Origin: Ketobacter sp036337295
GTDB taxonomy: Bacteria; Pseudomonadota; Gammaproteobacteria; Pseudomonadales; Ketobacteraceae
Reading direction: 5' to 3'
Length of the DNA stretch: 64,000 nucleotides
Assembly (NCBI GenBank): GCA_036337295.1
Contig: JAYZEN010000013.1
Location: 186,001-250,000, forward strand
The notes under the pieces are model-generated. The model was not told the origin of the DNA. It saw only the letters and a program-made list of their open reading frames with translations, and did no database searches. The translations under genes were made by a program, and so were the position numbers. How positions within the stretch are numbered: position 1 is the first letter of the stretch; every line of letters begins with the position of its first letter. Positions 54,462-63,609 of the stretch are shown in pieces.

Positions 54462-55610
54462 GGAGATCTTCCAGGAATCCAGGTATTCGTGGCTCACCAG
54501 GCTTTCCGCATCCAGATAGAACATCAGCCCGCCCGGCACAATCATCTGGACACCGGCACCCACCACGCCGTACAGGTCGTCCGGAGCATCGGTGATGATG
54601 GTGAATGCCGGAGCGTCCGGTGCCACCACCAGATGCGTTTGTACCGTGCGGGCATCATCTTCCTGCTCGCGGGTGATCTCGGATTTGAAGTATGGAACCA
54701 GAACCCCCTGCTGCAGGCCCAGGCTGTAGGCAGCGAACAGCGCCAGGGTAAGGGTTTCCGAGTCCACCGTCTGCCTCGCGTACGCCAGGTTCAGGTTTTC
54801 GATGGGGTCGCCACCGGTTTCCTCGTAGGCATCGATGTCCAGCTCCGACCCTTCATAGCGCAGCGCCAGATCCAGCGCCAGCGCCTGCAGGTTCATCTGG
54901 TAACCAGCCCCCAACCCCCATTGTGTTTTCTCGGAATCAAAACGGGCACGGGCGGTGTTGCGGATGAGGCCAAACCGCACATTACGGTCGGTGTCGTTCT
55001 CTTGCTGCAACCACCCCAGATAACCATCTAAATAAAAAGATGGTGAGAGCTGATAGCTGGCGAAGGCCACCCACTCCTGGCTTTCGGTACTGACCTTGCC
55101 GGCGTCGGTGTTCATGTCCAGATCGGTTTCCTGCCAGGAGAACGCGCCCCCCGCCAGCAGCCGCTCACTCAGCCGGTAATCCAGCCCCACACTGGCCAAC
55201 CAGGCGCTGCCGTCATAACCGGTTTCCGCGTCGGTATTACTGCGTTCCAGATTGCGGTAATCGATTCCGCCAAACATGCCCAGGCCGTTGAACTCCATGC
55301 GCGCAACGGCTTCGCTGTCCTCGTTTTCCGTGCCCGGCAGTTGCAGCCGCTCCCGGGCCGCCAGTTCGTTCGCTCCCTGAGTGCCGGTATTGCCGGTTTG
55401 CGACAGGGTTTCCCCGCTGCCGCCCACGGTTTCACCGGCCGCCGCACAAGTGGCCACCAGATCGCCCTCCGGTGCGTCACAAATCACCGTGTTCAGATAA
55501 TCAAAAAACGCATCGTCGTTGGTGGTGGCATGGCACAGGGGCACCAGGGGCACCACACCGAACGCGCCCAGCAAAACGCCGTGCAGCTTCCATTGCTTGA
55601 GGTTGAACAT
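54438..55610 (-). CDS. Autotransporter-type outer-membrane beta-barrel protein
   Basis: A 390-residue protein with its own signal peptide (LLGAFGVVPLVPLCHA). Residues 30-100 form a short Asn/Thr/Gly-rich region with three cysteines, and about 105-390 are alternating beta strands (GGIDYRNLERSN, WLASVGLDYRLSERLLAGGAFSWQETD, EWVAFASYQLSPSFYLDGYLGWLQQ) of the autotransporter barrel type. The final residues are GIRMEL rather than an aromatic end. It is 4 bases downstream of a subtilase gene, suggesting an operon of passenger and barrel as separate proteins. Confidence 0.82.
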   Translation of the reverse strand: MFNLKQWKLHGVLLGAFGVVPLVPLCHATTNDDAFFDYLNTVICDAPEGDLVATCAAAGETVGGSGETLSQTGNTGTQGANELAARERLQLPGTENEDSEAVARMEFNGLGMFGGIDYRNLERSNTDAETGYDGSAWLASVGLDYRLSERLLAGGAFSWQETDLDMNTDAGKVSTESQEWVAFASYQLSPSFYLDGYLGWLQQENDTDRNVRFGLIRNTARARFDSEKTQWGLGAGYQMNLQALALDLALRYEGSELDIDAYEETGGDPIENLNLAYARQTVDSETLTLALFAAYSLGLQQGVLVPYFKSEITREQEDDARTVQTHLVVAPDAPAFTIITDAPDDLYGVVGAGVQMIVPGGLMFYLDAESLVSHEYLDSWKISSGIRMEL

Positions 55611-55614
55611 GAGA

Positions 55615-56787
55615 TCACTCCATCTCTACGGTGAAATTTCCAGGCCTTTGGGGAGGGCTTGGTGGATGCTCAGTGGACTGGGTGCACTGTGAGCCATCAA
55701 TGGATTTCATCGCCTCCCCCAGGTTAATCCGGCCACGGTGTTGGTTACGGGACGGGTCACTGCAGTCGTCAAGGGCCGCGCCCGCTGCACTGAACACAGG
55801 ATCTGCGGATTGCCGCAGCAGGGTTACGATCTCCGCTGCGGTTTTTTCCGGTGCCATGGACCACAGCACCGCGGCCGCTCCGCTGACAAACGCCGCGGCC
55901 TGCGAGGTCCCAAACCAGGTCGCATAGATGCCGTTCTCGTAGCGCGTCACACCACCACGGGGGGGAATCTCCGGCGACCAGGTGGACATCACCTCACTGC
56001 CGGGGGCAAAGGTGTTCACCCAACAGCCCCGGTTGGAATAGGACGCCACCCGATCGCGCAGGTTGGTGCTGCTGTTCACGCTGCCCACGGACAGCAGATT
56101 GTCGACCCCGGCCAGAGTGCAGGCGGCCGGATAATGAGGCTCATCAAGGCCACTGTTCATGGCCGCCGCCACCACCAGAACCCGGGCTTTCGGGTTCTGG
56201 GCAATGGTCTGCAGGGCGTTGCAATAGCCATTGCTCAGGGTGCTGCCGAAGCTGGCGTTGATCACCACATTGACCTGCTGATCCTCGGAATATTGGGCCG
56301 CCGCCTTCAACCCCTGAATGGTGGACAGTTCCGTGTCCGCCCCGGTGCCGTTGACTTTGTGCACCAGATTCTCACGCAATACCCTGAGGGGCAGAATGGT
56401 GGCCTGCGGCGCTACCGAGGCAATGCCTCTGCCGTTATCCGTGGCCGCCGCAATGATGCCCGTAAGGTGGGTGCCGTGGCCGTTGGGATCGACGCTGGTG
56501 GCCACGCCGCCGTCCTCGGTCTGGATGAAATCCATGCCTGGCAGCACCGACGCCGGACTGTCTTCCGGATGCAGTACCAGGCCGCTGTCCAACACCGCCA
56601 CCACCACGTTGCGGCCCTTGGAACAGGCCCAGGCGGGCTCGGGGTTAATCTGCTTCAAACCCCGCTGGGTTGGCGCTGACTGATCTTGATAGTATGGATC
56701 GTTCGGTGGTGCTGCGACTACGTTACCCCAAAACAAAACGGTCGCCAGGCTCACCGCCACAGGGCCGGTATGCGCCTTGAAAAACAT
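55615..56787 (-). CDS. S8 family (subtilase) peptidase, secreted
   Basis: A 390-residue protein with signal peptide (GPVAVSLATVLFWGNVVA). The catalytic triad is Asp67 (VAVLDSGL), His104 (NGHGTHLTG) and Ser295 (FGTSQAAAFVSG), with oxyanion Asn177 (VINASFG). There are four or more cysteines, consistent with disulfides in the periplasm or outside. It ends in a Pro-rich tail. The barrel gene starts 4 bases later. Subtilases are usually fused to an autotransporter barrel; here they are separate. Confidence 0.93.
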   Translation of the reverse strand: MFFKAHTGPVAVSLATVLFWGNVVAAPPNDPYYQDQSAPTQRGLKQINPEPAWACSKGRNVVVAVLDSGLVLHPEDSPASVLPGMDFIQTEDGGVATSVDPNGHGTHLTGIIAAATDNGRGIASVAPQATILPLRVLRENLVHKVNGTGADTELSTIQGLKAAAQYSEDQQVNVVINASFGSTLSNGYCNALQTIAQNPKARVLVVAAAMNSGLDEPHYPAACTLAGVDNLLSVGSVNSSTNLRDRVASYSNRGCWVNTFAPGSEVMSTWSPEIPPRGGVTRYENGIYATWFGTSQAAAFVSGAAAVLWSMAPEKTAAEIVTLLRQSADPVFSAAGAALDDCSDPSRNQHRGRINLGEAMKSIDGSQCTQSTEHPPSPPQRPGNFTVEME

Positions 56788-57016
56788 GGATTGCTCCCTT
56801 TGCTACCCCAATGAATAACCCAATAACTGCACGTTGAATTCTTATTAATGTGCTTAGGCAAACCGAAGCATAAACGCTGGTGGCCGGTTTTCCAAGCTTT
56901 CGCGCCCGCGCCTGCCCGGGACCCGCTCGACCAACGTCTAATACCCATCCTACATGGGGTGGTTTAAAACGTTTGATGTACAACGACAATAAAACAAGCA
57001 TTCGGAGGGTTCGTGT
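56788..57016. other. Divergent promoter region, subtilase / DUF4212
   Basis: 229 bases between divergent genes. I see no clear operator or terminator; the expected ribosome binding site GGAGGG (57002) precedes the DUF4212 gene. Confidence 0.3.
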
Positions 57017-57283
57017 ATGGCGTTCAAGAGCAAGGAAGACGCGACCGCTTACTGGGCCGCCAACGTCAAGTTGATGCTGACGCTGTTGGTGGTGTGGTTC
57101 GTGGTGTCTTTTGGTTTCGGTGTGATTCTGGTGGATGTGTTGAATCAAATTCAGCTGGGTGGTTACAAGCTCGGCTTCTGGTTCGCGCAGCAAGGTTCCA
57201 TCTACACCTTTGTGGTGTTGATTTTCGTCTATGCGAAAAAGATGGGGCAGTTGGACCGCAAGTACGGCGTGGACGAGAAGTGA
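57017..57283 (+). CDS. DUF4212 small membrane subunit of sodium/solute symporter
   Basis: An 88-residue protein with two membrane helices (MLTLLVVWFVVSFGFGVILVDVL and GSIYTFVVLIFVYAKKM). YWAANVKLML is the family N-terminal motif. DUF4212 proteins are encoded directly upstream of a subset of sodium:solute symporters and act as a second subunit. The transporter gene begins 11 bases later, so they are one operon. GGAGGG is the ribosome binding site. Confidence 0.92.
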   Translation: MAFKSKEDATAYWAANVKLMLTLLVVWFVVSFGFGVILVDVLNQIQLGGYKLGFWFAQQGSIYTFVVLIFVYAKKMGQLDRKYGVDEK

Positions 57284-57294
57284 GGTAAAACACC

Positions 57295-59025
57295 ATGGAT
57301 CTGCAAACCTTAACCTATATCGTGGTGGGCTTTACCTTTGCCCTGTACATCGGCATCGCCATCTGGGCCCGGGCCGGCTCCACCAAAGACTTTTACGTAG
57401 CCGGCGGCGGGGTTCACCCCATTTCCAACGGCATGGCCACGGCGGCAGACTGGATGTCGGCGGCGTCATTTATTTCCATGGCCGGCATGATTGCGTTCAT
57501 GGGCTACGGTGGTTCGGTGTTCCTGATGGGCTGGACCGGTGGCTTTGTGCTGTTGGCCATGCTGCTGGCACCCTACCTGCGTAAATTCGGCAAGTTCACG
57601 GTGCCGGAATTCATCGGTGATCGTTACTACTCCAAAGCCGCCCGCATTGTGGCGGTGGTGTGTTTGATCATCGCCTCGGTGACCTATGTTATCGGCCAGA
57701 TGAAAGGCATCGGGGTGGCGTTCTCCCGCTTCCTGCAGGTGGATTACGGCACCGGCTTGCTGGTGGGCATGGGCATCGTGTTCGTGTATGCGGTACTGGG
57801 TGGCATGAAAGGCATCACCTATACCCAGATCGCCCAGTACTGTGTGCTGATTTTTGCCTACACCATTCCGGCGATTTTTATCTCTCTCAACCTCACCGGT
57901 AACCCGATTCCGCAACTGGGCCTGGGCTCCACCATGGCGGGAACGGATACGTTTCTATTGGACAGGCTGGACCAAGTGGTGACCGAGTTGGGGTTCCATG
58001 AGTACACGACGCAATCGAGGCTTAGTCAGCTCAATATGTTCGTGTACACCATGTCCCTGATGATCGGAACAGCCGGTTTGCCCCACGTCATCATCCGTTT
58101 CTTCACCGTACCCAAGGTAGCCGACGCCCGCACTTCCGCCGGCTGGGCCCTGGTGTTCATTGCCATTCTGTACACCACTGCGCCTGCGGTTGCCGCCATG
58201 GCACGCATGAACTTCATGAACACCATTGAACCCACCAAGGGCAATTACATGACCTATGATGAACGCCCCAACTGGTTCAAGAACTGGGAAACCACCGGTT
58301 TGCTGGAGTTCAAGGACAAGAACGGTGACGGCAAGGTGCAGTACAGCGCCAACGCCGAGGTCAACGAAATGGTGACCGTGGACCGTGACATCATGGTACT
58401 GGCCAACCCGGAAATCGCCCGCCTGCCCAATTGGGTGATCGCGCTGGTGGCCGCCGGTGGCCTGGCCGCGGCTTTGTCTACCGCCGCCGGGTTGTTGCTG
58501 GCCATCTCGTCTGCCATCTCCCACGATTTGTTGAAAGGGGTGTTCATGCCGGACATCGACGAGAAGAACGAGTTGATGGCCAGTCGGGTCGCCATGGCCG
58601 GGGCCATCGCTGTGGCCGGCTACCTGGGCTTCAATCCGCCGGACTTTGCCGCCGGGACGGTGGCGCTGGCCTTTGGTTTGGCGGCGTCCTCGATCTTCCC
58701 GGCGCTGATGATGGGTATCTTCAACAAGCGCATCAACAAGGAAGGGGCCATTGCCGGTATGGTGGCGGGTATCACCGTGACCCTGCTGTATGTGTTCCAG
58801 CATCAGGGCATCATGTTCGTCGCCAGCACGGCCTTCCTGGGTGATCTCAAACCCAACTGGTTCTTCGGGATTGAGCCCAATGCCTTCGGTGCCATTGGTG
58901 CGGTGGTGAACTTTGCGGTGGCCTTCCTGGTCTCCCGGGTGACCCAGGAGCCGCCGGAACACGTGCAGGACATGGTGGAAAGCATCCGTATGCCGGCCGG
59001 CGCCGGGGATGCCCAAGCCCACTGA
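57295..59025 (+). CDS. Sodium:solute symporter (ActP/VC_2705-like)
   Basis: A 576-residue inner-membrane transporter with about 13 helices. SSS motifs include DFYVAGGGVHPISNGMATAADWMSAASFISMAG and AALSTAAGLLLAISSAISHDLLKG. An insert at about residues 320-370 (LLEFKDKNGDGKVQYSANAEVNE) resembles an EF-hand loop, D-x-N-x-D-G-x-V, but lacks the final Glu. The family carries acetate or other short acids with sodium. Paired with DUF4212 it most resembles the VC_2705 subfamily. The substrate is not shown. Confidence 0.92.
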   Translation: MDLQTLTYIVVGFTFALYIGIAIWARAGSTKDFYVAGGGVHPISNGMATAADWMSAASFISMAGMIAFMGYGGSVFLMGWTGGFVLLAMLLAPYLRKFGKFTVPEFIGDRYYSKAARIVAVVCLIIASVTYVIGQMKGIGVAFSRFLQVDYGTGLLVGMGIVFVYAVLGGMKGITYTQIAQYCVLIFAYTIPAIFISLNLTGNPIPQLGLGSTMAGTDTFLLDRLDQVVTELGFHEYTTQSRLSQLNMFVYTMSLMIGTAGLPHVIIRFFTVPKVADARTSAGWALVFIAILYTTAPAVAAMARMNFMNTIEPTKGNYMTYDERPNWFKNWETTGLLEFKDKNGDGKVQYSANAEVNEMVTVDRDIMVLANPEIARLPNWVIALVAAGGLAAALSTAAGLLLAISSAISHDLLKGVFMPDIDEKNELMASRVAMAGAIAVAGYLGFNPPDFAAGTVALAFGLAASSIFPALMMGIFNKRINKEGAIAGMVAGITVTLLYVFQHQGIMFVASTAFLGDLKPNWFFGIEPNAFGAIGAVVNFAVAFLVSRVTQEPPEHVQDMVESIRMPAGAGDAQAH

Positions 59026-59065
59026 TCTGTAACCCACGGCCCGGACACAATCCGGGCCAGACCCC

Positions 59066-59102
59066 AAGCCTCCATCACCACAAGTACTGGGGGCTTTTTT
59101 TT
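59066..59102 (+). terminator. Terminator after symporter gene
   Basis: AAGCCTCC/GGGGGCTT stem (one T-G pair), long loop, then a run of eight T. Confidence 0.8.
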
Positions 59103-59164
59103 GGGTACTATACTGACGCTGACGCCAATACACTGACGCCAGCCAGCAACCATACGAGTCGCAC

Positions 59165-59662
59165 ATGTTTCGCAACAAACACATCATTGTCGCCCTGATC
59201 GTAGCCCCCATCCTGGCGGTGATCGGCTATCTCGCCACCGATGCCTTGGTGGGTGAGAAACCCCACAAGGCAGAAGCCGGGCAATCCTATTCCCTGGTGG
59301 CACTGCCCAACTGCCGCTACCCCAGCGGGCATTGCACCCTGAAGAACGCAGAGTTCCAGGTGGATGTCAGCGTGGACCAGGCCGGTGTCAACCGCATGAC
59401 CCTGAGCCTGACCGCAAAGCATCCGCTGCAGGGCGCCAAGGCGGCCCTGGTGGAGAATGCGCAGCAGCCGGGTGATCCGGTGGACCTGACCGCCACCGAC
59501 AACAGTGCCCAGCACTGGACCGTGGACCTCAGTGGCGACCACACCGAGCTGAGCACATTACGCCTGGTGGTGGCCGCTGCGGACGCCATCTATTTCGGGG
59601 AAACCGGGCTGACCTTCATCGACTACCAAACCAGCTTTGGCAAGGATTTCCGGCACGAGTAG
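59165..59662 (+). CDS. Membrane-anchored hypothetical protein, 165 aa
   Basis: An N-terminal helix (IIVALIVAPILAVIGYLAT) anchors a periplasmic beta-rich domain. It has one CxxxxxxC pair (NCRYPSGHCTL) and a C-terminal YFGETGLTFIDYQTSF. I recognise no family, though similar proteins seem common in marine gammaproteobacteria (recollection, not checked). It follows the symporter terminator and so has its own promoter. Confidence 0.75.
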   Translation: MFRNKHIIVALIVAPILAVIGYLATDALVGEKPHKAEAGQSYSLVALPNCRYPSGHCTLKNAEFQVDVSVDQAGVNRMTLSLTAKHPLQGAKAALVENAQQPGDPVDLTATDNSAQHWTVDLSGDHTELSTLRLVVAAADAIYFGETGLTFIDYQTSFGKDFRHE

Positions 59663-60006
59663 TTCCGGTGTCGAAAAACTTTTCACCAAGCTGTCACAAT
59701 TCCCAGGCCATGGCCGTTAATTGGTTGTAATTTAAACGGTTTCAAAAAGCGGCCCGTAATATGCAATTTCACTTCTGTGCCGGATGGCTTCATTCGGCCA
59801 ATTGAAAACATTTTTCTCTTTTTTGTTTATTTGTTTGTATTCATCCAATTGGGGGGTGAGTTGCATGACTCCGTTGTTCAAGTTGTTTCTGATGTGTTCC
59901 GTCACGCTGTTGGCCGCCATCAACGTAGCCGATGCCTTTATCCTGGCCCAGATGCCGGAAGCGGTGGAGCTGGCGGCACAATAACGGCAACCGGATTGAT
60001 CGCAAA
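59663..60006. other. Gap with a low-GC core and one tiny ORF
   Basis: 344 bases between convergent genes. It contains AT-rich sequence near 59745-59850 and the small frame at 59865. I see no clear terminator; promoters for the small frame were not identified with confidence. Confidence 0.3.
59865..59984 (+). CDS. Possible small membrane protein, 39 aa
   Basis: The frame beginning MTPLFKLFLMCSVTLLAAINVAD has a GGGGGG-type ribosome binding site 9 bases before the ATG and one hydrophobic helix, then an Ala/Glu end. A longer in-frame start at 59784 lacks such a site. Too short to call by homology; it could be a small membrane or secreted protein, or chance. Confidence 0.35.
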   Translation: MTPLFKLFLMCSVTLLAAINVADAFILAQMPEAVELAAQ

Positions 60007-61581
60007 TCAGAAGTGCGCCTGGTAACTGAGTTCGATCAGGTAGGCGCGCACGTCGGTCTTCAGGTTAACGCCGGCATAGGGGTTGTAGATTAGCTGGTTG
60101 TAGTCGTTGGCATTGCTGCTGGTATTGTTCGCGGCACTGTTTTCCGACACCAGCATGCCGATGCCCACTTCCAGCAGACTGTCAGCACGGGGCACATAGG
60201 CAAACCCCGCCCCCACCAGATAGGCATCGCCGAAGGGCGCCAGGTAATCCGCCTTGTCGGCCGGGATGGAGTTGCCCCGATCCTCATAGCCGAAGCGCAA
60301 CGCCAACCGATCGTTGTAACGGTGCTCCACGCCCAGGGCCCAACTCCAGACACTCTCGTAGCCGCGGGGAAACGCCAGCGAGGCATTACTGACTTGTTCC
60401 GGCGCCAGATAACTCAACACCGGTAAAAACTCGGGCGGGTTGTCGAATTCCAGTTTGAATTCATCCCACTGGGCGGTGTCGGTCCACTTGATGTCGGCGT
60501 TCAGCGTCCAGTCCGGTGTGACATCCACACTCAAACCCAAGGCAAAGTGCTGGGGCACGGTGAACTCCAACGACGCCTCACCCTCTTCCACTGCCACCCC
60601 TTTGGGCAACGCCAGCACGCCGGTGGCGGTATCCCCCACCCAGGTACTGTTCAGACCACCAAAAAACCCCAGCCAGTCCTCACCGTAGGTAATTCGGTAA
60701 TCCCCCTGCAGCGTCTTGCTGGCACCGCTCTGATAGACCATGCCCACCGCCAGCCAGGCGTTGGGCTCCCACAACAAACCGAGATTGAAAGACGGATTCA
60801 GGTAACTTTCCACCTCCACCTCAATATTGCCGATGTCCGTGAATGGCCCAAGATCCCCTTCACACAGGTTGACCACTTCAGCAATTTCCGGGAACTGGCA
60901 CAGCAGACCGCTAAAGCTGTCCACACCCACCAGGATGGCGTTGGGCAAACGGAAATCCAGGTCGATGCCGACCCCGGTGTAGTTAAAATGCAGGCCCACG
61001 CCGAAGGTCAACTGGTCGTTGATGGGAAAGGCCACCGTGGGGGAAAAATAGGTGAGATGGGTGAGCCCCAGTTCATTCCCCTGATAACGCAGGGGGCCAT
61101 TCTCGGAGCGCTTATAGCCCACCACCATGGGCGCAAATACCGAAGTACCCATGACGAACTGGCCGTCATTCAGCTCCACCGAGGCACCACCCAGGGGCGC
61201 CACTAACAGCGGGATTTCCGTCAAGCCGACAAAGGGCAGCATCACCGACACATCAGAGGTAGCGCTCTCCCCTTCCGTCACGGGATCGGCCGCGTCATCG
61301 TAACCGAATTGATCCATTAACCGCCGATAGCGGTCGGAGTGTTCCACCTCACCCTGGATGGTGAACTGGCCGGCGATCACTTTCAGCTGATACTGACGGC
61401 CTTTGACTTGGTACAGACCGGCGGGATTGTAATGAATGGAATCAATCCCCGGCGTATCGGCGGTCACCGCATTCGCCAATGACAGGGCCTTGGCACTGCC
61501 CACCGTCAGGTTCTGTGCCAACTGCCCGTGGCCTGGACTGGCGAGACACAACAGAACGCATCCCAGTATTGGTTTCTTCAT
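60007..61581 (-). CDS. FadL/OmpP1-type outer-membrane transporter
   Basis: A 524-residue outer-membrane protein. The start at 61581 (MKKPILGCVLLCLASPGHG) is the signal peptide; a longer frame adds 12 unlikely residues. The FadL-type N-terminal region GSAKALSLANAVTADTPGIDSIHYNPAGL (the NPAG hatch motif) is present and alternate beta strands follow to a C-terminal HF end. A CQFPEIAEVVNLC pair lies in a loop. It should admit long-chain fatty acids or hydrocarbons. It is transcribed convergently with the small frame, and upstream of it is the permease gene. Confidence 0.92.
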   Translation of the reverse strand: MKKPILGCVLLCLASPGHGQLAQNLTVGSAKALSLANAVTADTPGIDSIHYNPAGLYQVKGRQYQLKVIAGQFTIQGEVEHSDRYRRLMDQFGYDDAADPVTEGESATSDVSVMLPFVGLTEIPLLVAPLGGASVELNDGQFVMGTSVFAPMVVGYKRSENGPLRYQGNELGLTHLTYFSPTVAFPINDQLTFGVGLHFNYTGVGIDLDFRLPNAILVGVDSFSGLLCQFPEIAEVVNLCEGDLGPFTDIGNIEVEVESYLNPSFNLGLLWEPNAWLAVGMVYQSGASKTLQGDYRITYGEDWLGFFGGLNSTWVGDTATGVLALPKGVAVEEGEASLEFTVPQHFALGLSVDVTPDWTLNADIKWTDTAQWDEFKLEFDNPPEFLPVLSYLAPEQVSNASLAFPRGYESVWSWALGVEHRYNDRLALRFGYEDRGNSIPADKADYLAPFGDAYLVGAGFAYVPRADSLLEVGIGMLVSENSAANNTSSNANDYNQLIYNPYAGVNLKTDVRAYLIELSYQAHF

Positions 61582-61726
61582 AGGTCCGGATACAGCAACA
61601 TCTCCGGTCAACTCCACAGCATTTTTCTTATAATGCTATTGGGTTGATGCAGGTGCTGCCTAGTCCGAATGAAGGGTTTTCGGCACTATTTGTGACTGAA
61701 GAGTTCTCTTTAACGGATGCGCAACA
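61582..61726. other. Intergenic, fadL-like / yadH-like
   Basis: 145 bases. The ABC operon ends here and the FadL-like gene starts on the same strand; no strong terminator was recognised. Confidence 0.25.
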
Positions 61727-62488
61727 TCAGGTTTTCAGCCGATAGCCGGTTTTGAAGATCCACCACACCCCCAGCAGGCACAGCACCAGGAACAGCGCCG
61801 TCATGGCCAGGCTCACCGCCACGTTCACGTCCGCCACCCCGAAGAAGCTCCAGCGAAATCCACTGATCAGATACACCACCGGATTGAACAGGGTGATGGT
61901 CTGCCACAGGGGCGGCAGCATGTTGATGGAATAGAAACTGCCGCCCAGAAACGCCAGCGGGGTCACCACCATCAGCGGAATCAGCTGCAGTTTTTCAAAA
62001 CCATCGGCCCAGATGCCGATAATAAAACCGAACAGGCTGAAGGTGATGGAGGTCAGCACCAGAAAGCTCAGCATCCAGATAGGGTGCTCGATGTGGTAGT
62101 CCACAAAGAAACGCGCCGTTACCAGAATCAGGGCGCCGACAATGATGGATTTGGTGGCCGCCGCCCCCACGTAGCCCATCAGGATCTCCACGAAGGAGAC
62201 CGGCGCCGACAGAAGCTCATAAATGGTGCCGGCAAAGCGGGGAAAATAAATACCAAAAGACGCGTTGGAAATACTCTGGGTCAGCAGGGTGAACATCACC
62301 AGCCCGGGAATGATAAAGGCGCCGTATTCCACACCATCAATGGCCACCATGCGGGAGCCGATGGCCGAACCAAACACAATAAAGTACAGGGACGTGGACA
62401 ACACCGGCGACGCAATGCTCTGCATCAGTGTGCGCCAGGTGCGGGCCATTTCAAATTTATAGATGGCGCGAACAGCGTAGAAGTTCAT
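61727..62488 (-). CDS. yadH: ABC-2 type permease, YadH-like
   Basis: A 253-residue membrane protein with six helices. IVPGLVMFTLLTQSISNASFGIYFPRFAGTIYELLSAPVSFVEI and PLAFLGGSFYSINMLPPLWQTITLFNPVVYLISGFRWSFFG are very close to E. coli YadH. Its ATG overlaps the ATPase stop as ATGA. Together they form an exporter of unknown substrate. Confidence 0.88.
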   Translation of the reverse strand: MNFYAVRAIYKFEMARTWRTLMQSIASPVLSTSLYFIVFGSAIGSRMVAIDGVEYGAFIIPGLVMFTLLTQSISNASFGIYFPRFAGTIYELLSAPVSFVEILMGYVGAAATKSIIVGALILVTARFFVDYHIEHPIWMLSFLVLTSITFSLFGFIIGIWADGFEKLQLIPLMVVTPLAFLGGSFYSINMLPPLWQTITLFNPVVYLISGFRWSFFGVADVNVAVSLAMTALFLVLCLLGVWWIFKTGYRLKT

Positions 62489-63423
62489 GGGCGCGCCTCC
62501 CGATTGCCACGTACCAGATTCACAAATATTTCCTCCAGGGAACTCTCGCTGGAATGCAGATCCCGAAAATCAATGCCATTGTTGTTGAGCTCCCGCAACA
62601 CCTGGGCAATACCGGTGGTTTCACTCTGCACATCAAAGGTGAAGGTGAGAGTATGGCCATCCTCCGACAGGCTGAGGGGATAGCTTTGCAAGGGCGCGGG
62701 GATCGCCGTTAACGGTTGTTGCAGGTAGAGGGTCAACTGCTTCTTGCCCAGTTTCTGCATCAACGCTTTCTTCTCGTCCACTACCACGATTTCACCTTTG
62801 TTGATGACGCCGATGCGGTCCGCCATCTCTTCAGCTTCTTCGATGTAATGGGTGGTCAGGATGATGGTCACACCCTGTTGACGCAGTTCCCGCACCATCT
62901 CCCACATATCCCGCCGCAGTTCCACATCCACTCCCGCGGTGGGTTCATCCAGGAACAGAATTCCGGGCTCATGGGAGAGGGCCTTGGCGATCAACACCCG
63001 GCGTTTCATGCCCCCGGACAGCTCCATGATGCGGTTATGGCGTTTGTCCCACAGGGACAGATCCTTCAACACTTTTTCAATGTGGGCATCGTTGCGCGGC
63101 TTGCCAAACAGGCCGCGGCTGAACGCCACCGTGCTCCAGACGCTTTCAAAAGAATCCGTGGACAACTCCTGGGGCACCAAGCCAATGATGGAGCGGGCGG
63201 CGCGGTAGTCTTTCACCACATCAAAGCCATCCGCCAACACCTGGCCCGCGCTGGGATTCACAATGCCGCAAATAATACTGATCAACGTGGTTTTGCCGGC
63301 GCCGTTGGGGCCCAGCAACGCAAATATTTCACCACGCTGAATGTCCAGATTGATATTGTTCAGAGCCTGGAAGCCGCCCTCATAGACCTTGGACAGATTC
63401 CGAACGGAAATAACCGGCTGCAC
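62485..63423 (-). CDS. yadG: ABC transporter ATPase, YadG-like
   Basis: 312 residues from a GTG at 63423, chosen because AAGGA lies seven bases before it and the N-terminus (VQPVISVRNLSKVY) fits; ATGs farther upstream add unrelated residues. Walker A is GPNGAGKTT, signature LSGGMKRR, Walker B ILFLDEPTAGVD, and the H-loop TTHY. The whole closely resembles E. coli YadG. It is the first gene of the yadGH pair. Confidence 0.9.
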   Translation of the reverse strand: MQPVISVRNLSKVYEGGFQALNNINLDIQRGEIFALLGPNGAGKTTLISIICGIVNPSAGQVLADGFDVVKDYRAARSIIGLVPQELSTDSFESVWSTVAFSRGLFGKPRNDAHIEKVLKDLSLWDKRHNRIMELSGGMKRRVLIAKALSHEPGILFLDEPTAGVDVELRRDMWEMVRELRQQGVTIILTTHYIEEAEEMADRIGVINKGEIVVVDEKKALMQKLGKKQLTLYLQQPLTAIPAPLQSYPLSLSEDGHTLTFTFDVQSETTGIAQVLRELNNNGIDFRDLHSSESSLEEIFVNLVRGNREARP

Positions 63424-63609
63424 GCAGAGTTCCTTATGTTGAAGGTTTGGATCGTGTGTTTGGCCAAACATGGGGAGAGCAAAGACTAACAGAGCCCTGT
63501 GCAAACCGACAGGTGCATTCGTGCAAACCCGGAACAGCGGCAACGGGGTGCTGTGTTGATAACGGCAGGAAAAAAAAGCGCCGGCTACAATGGCACCGGC
63601 GCTGGAGGC

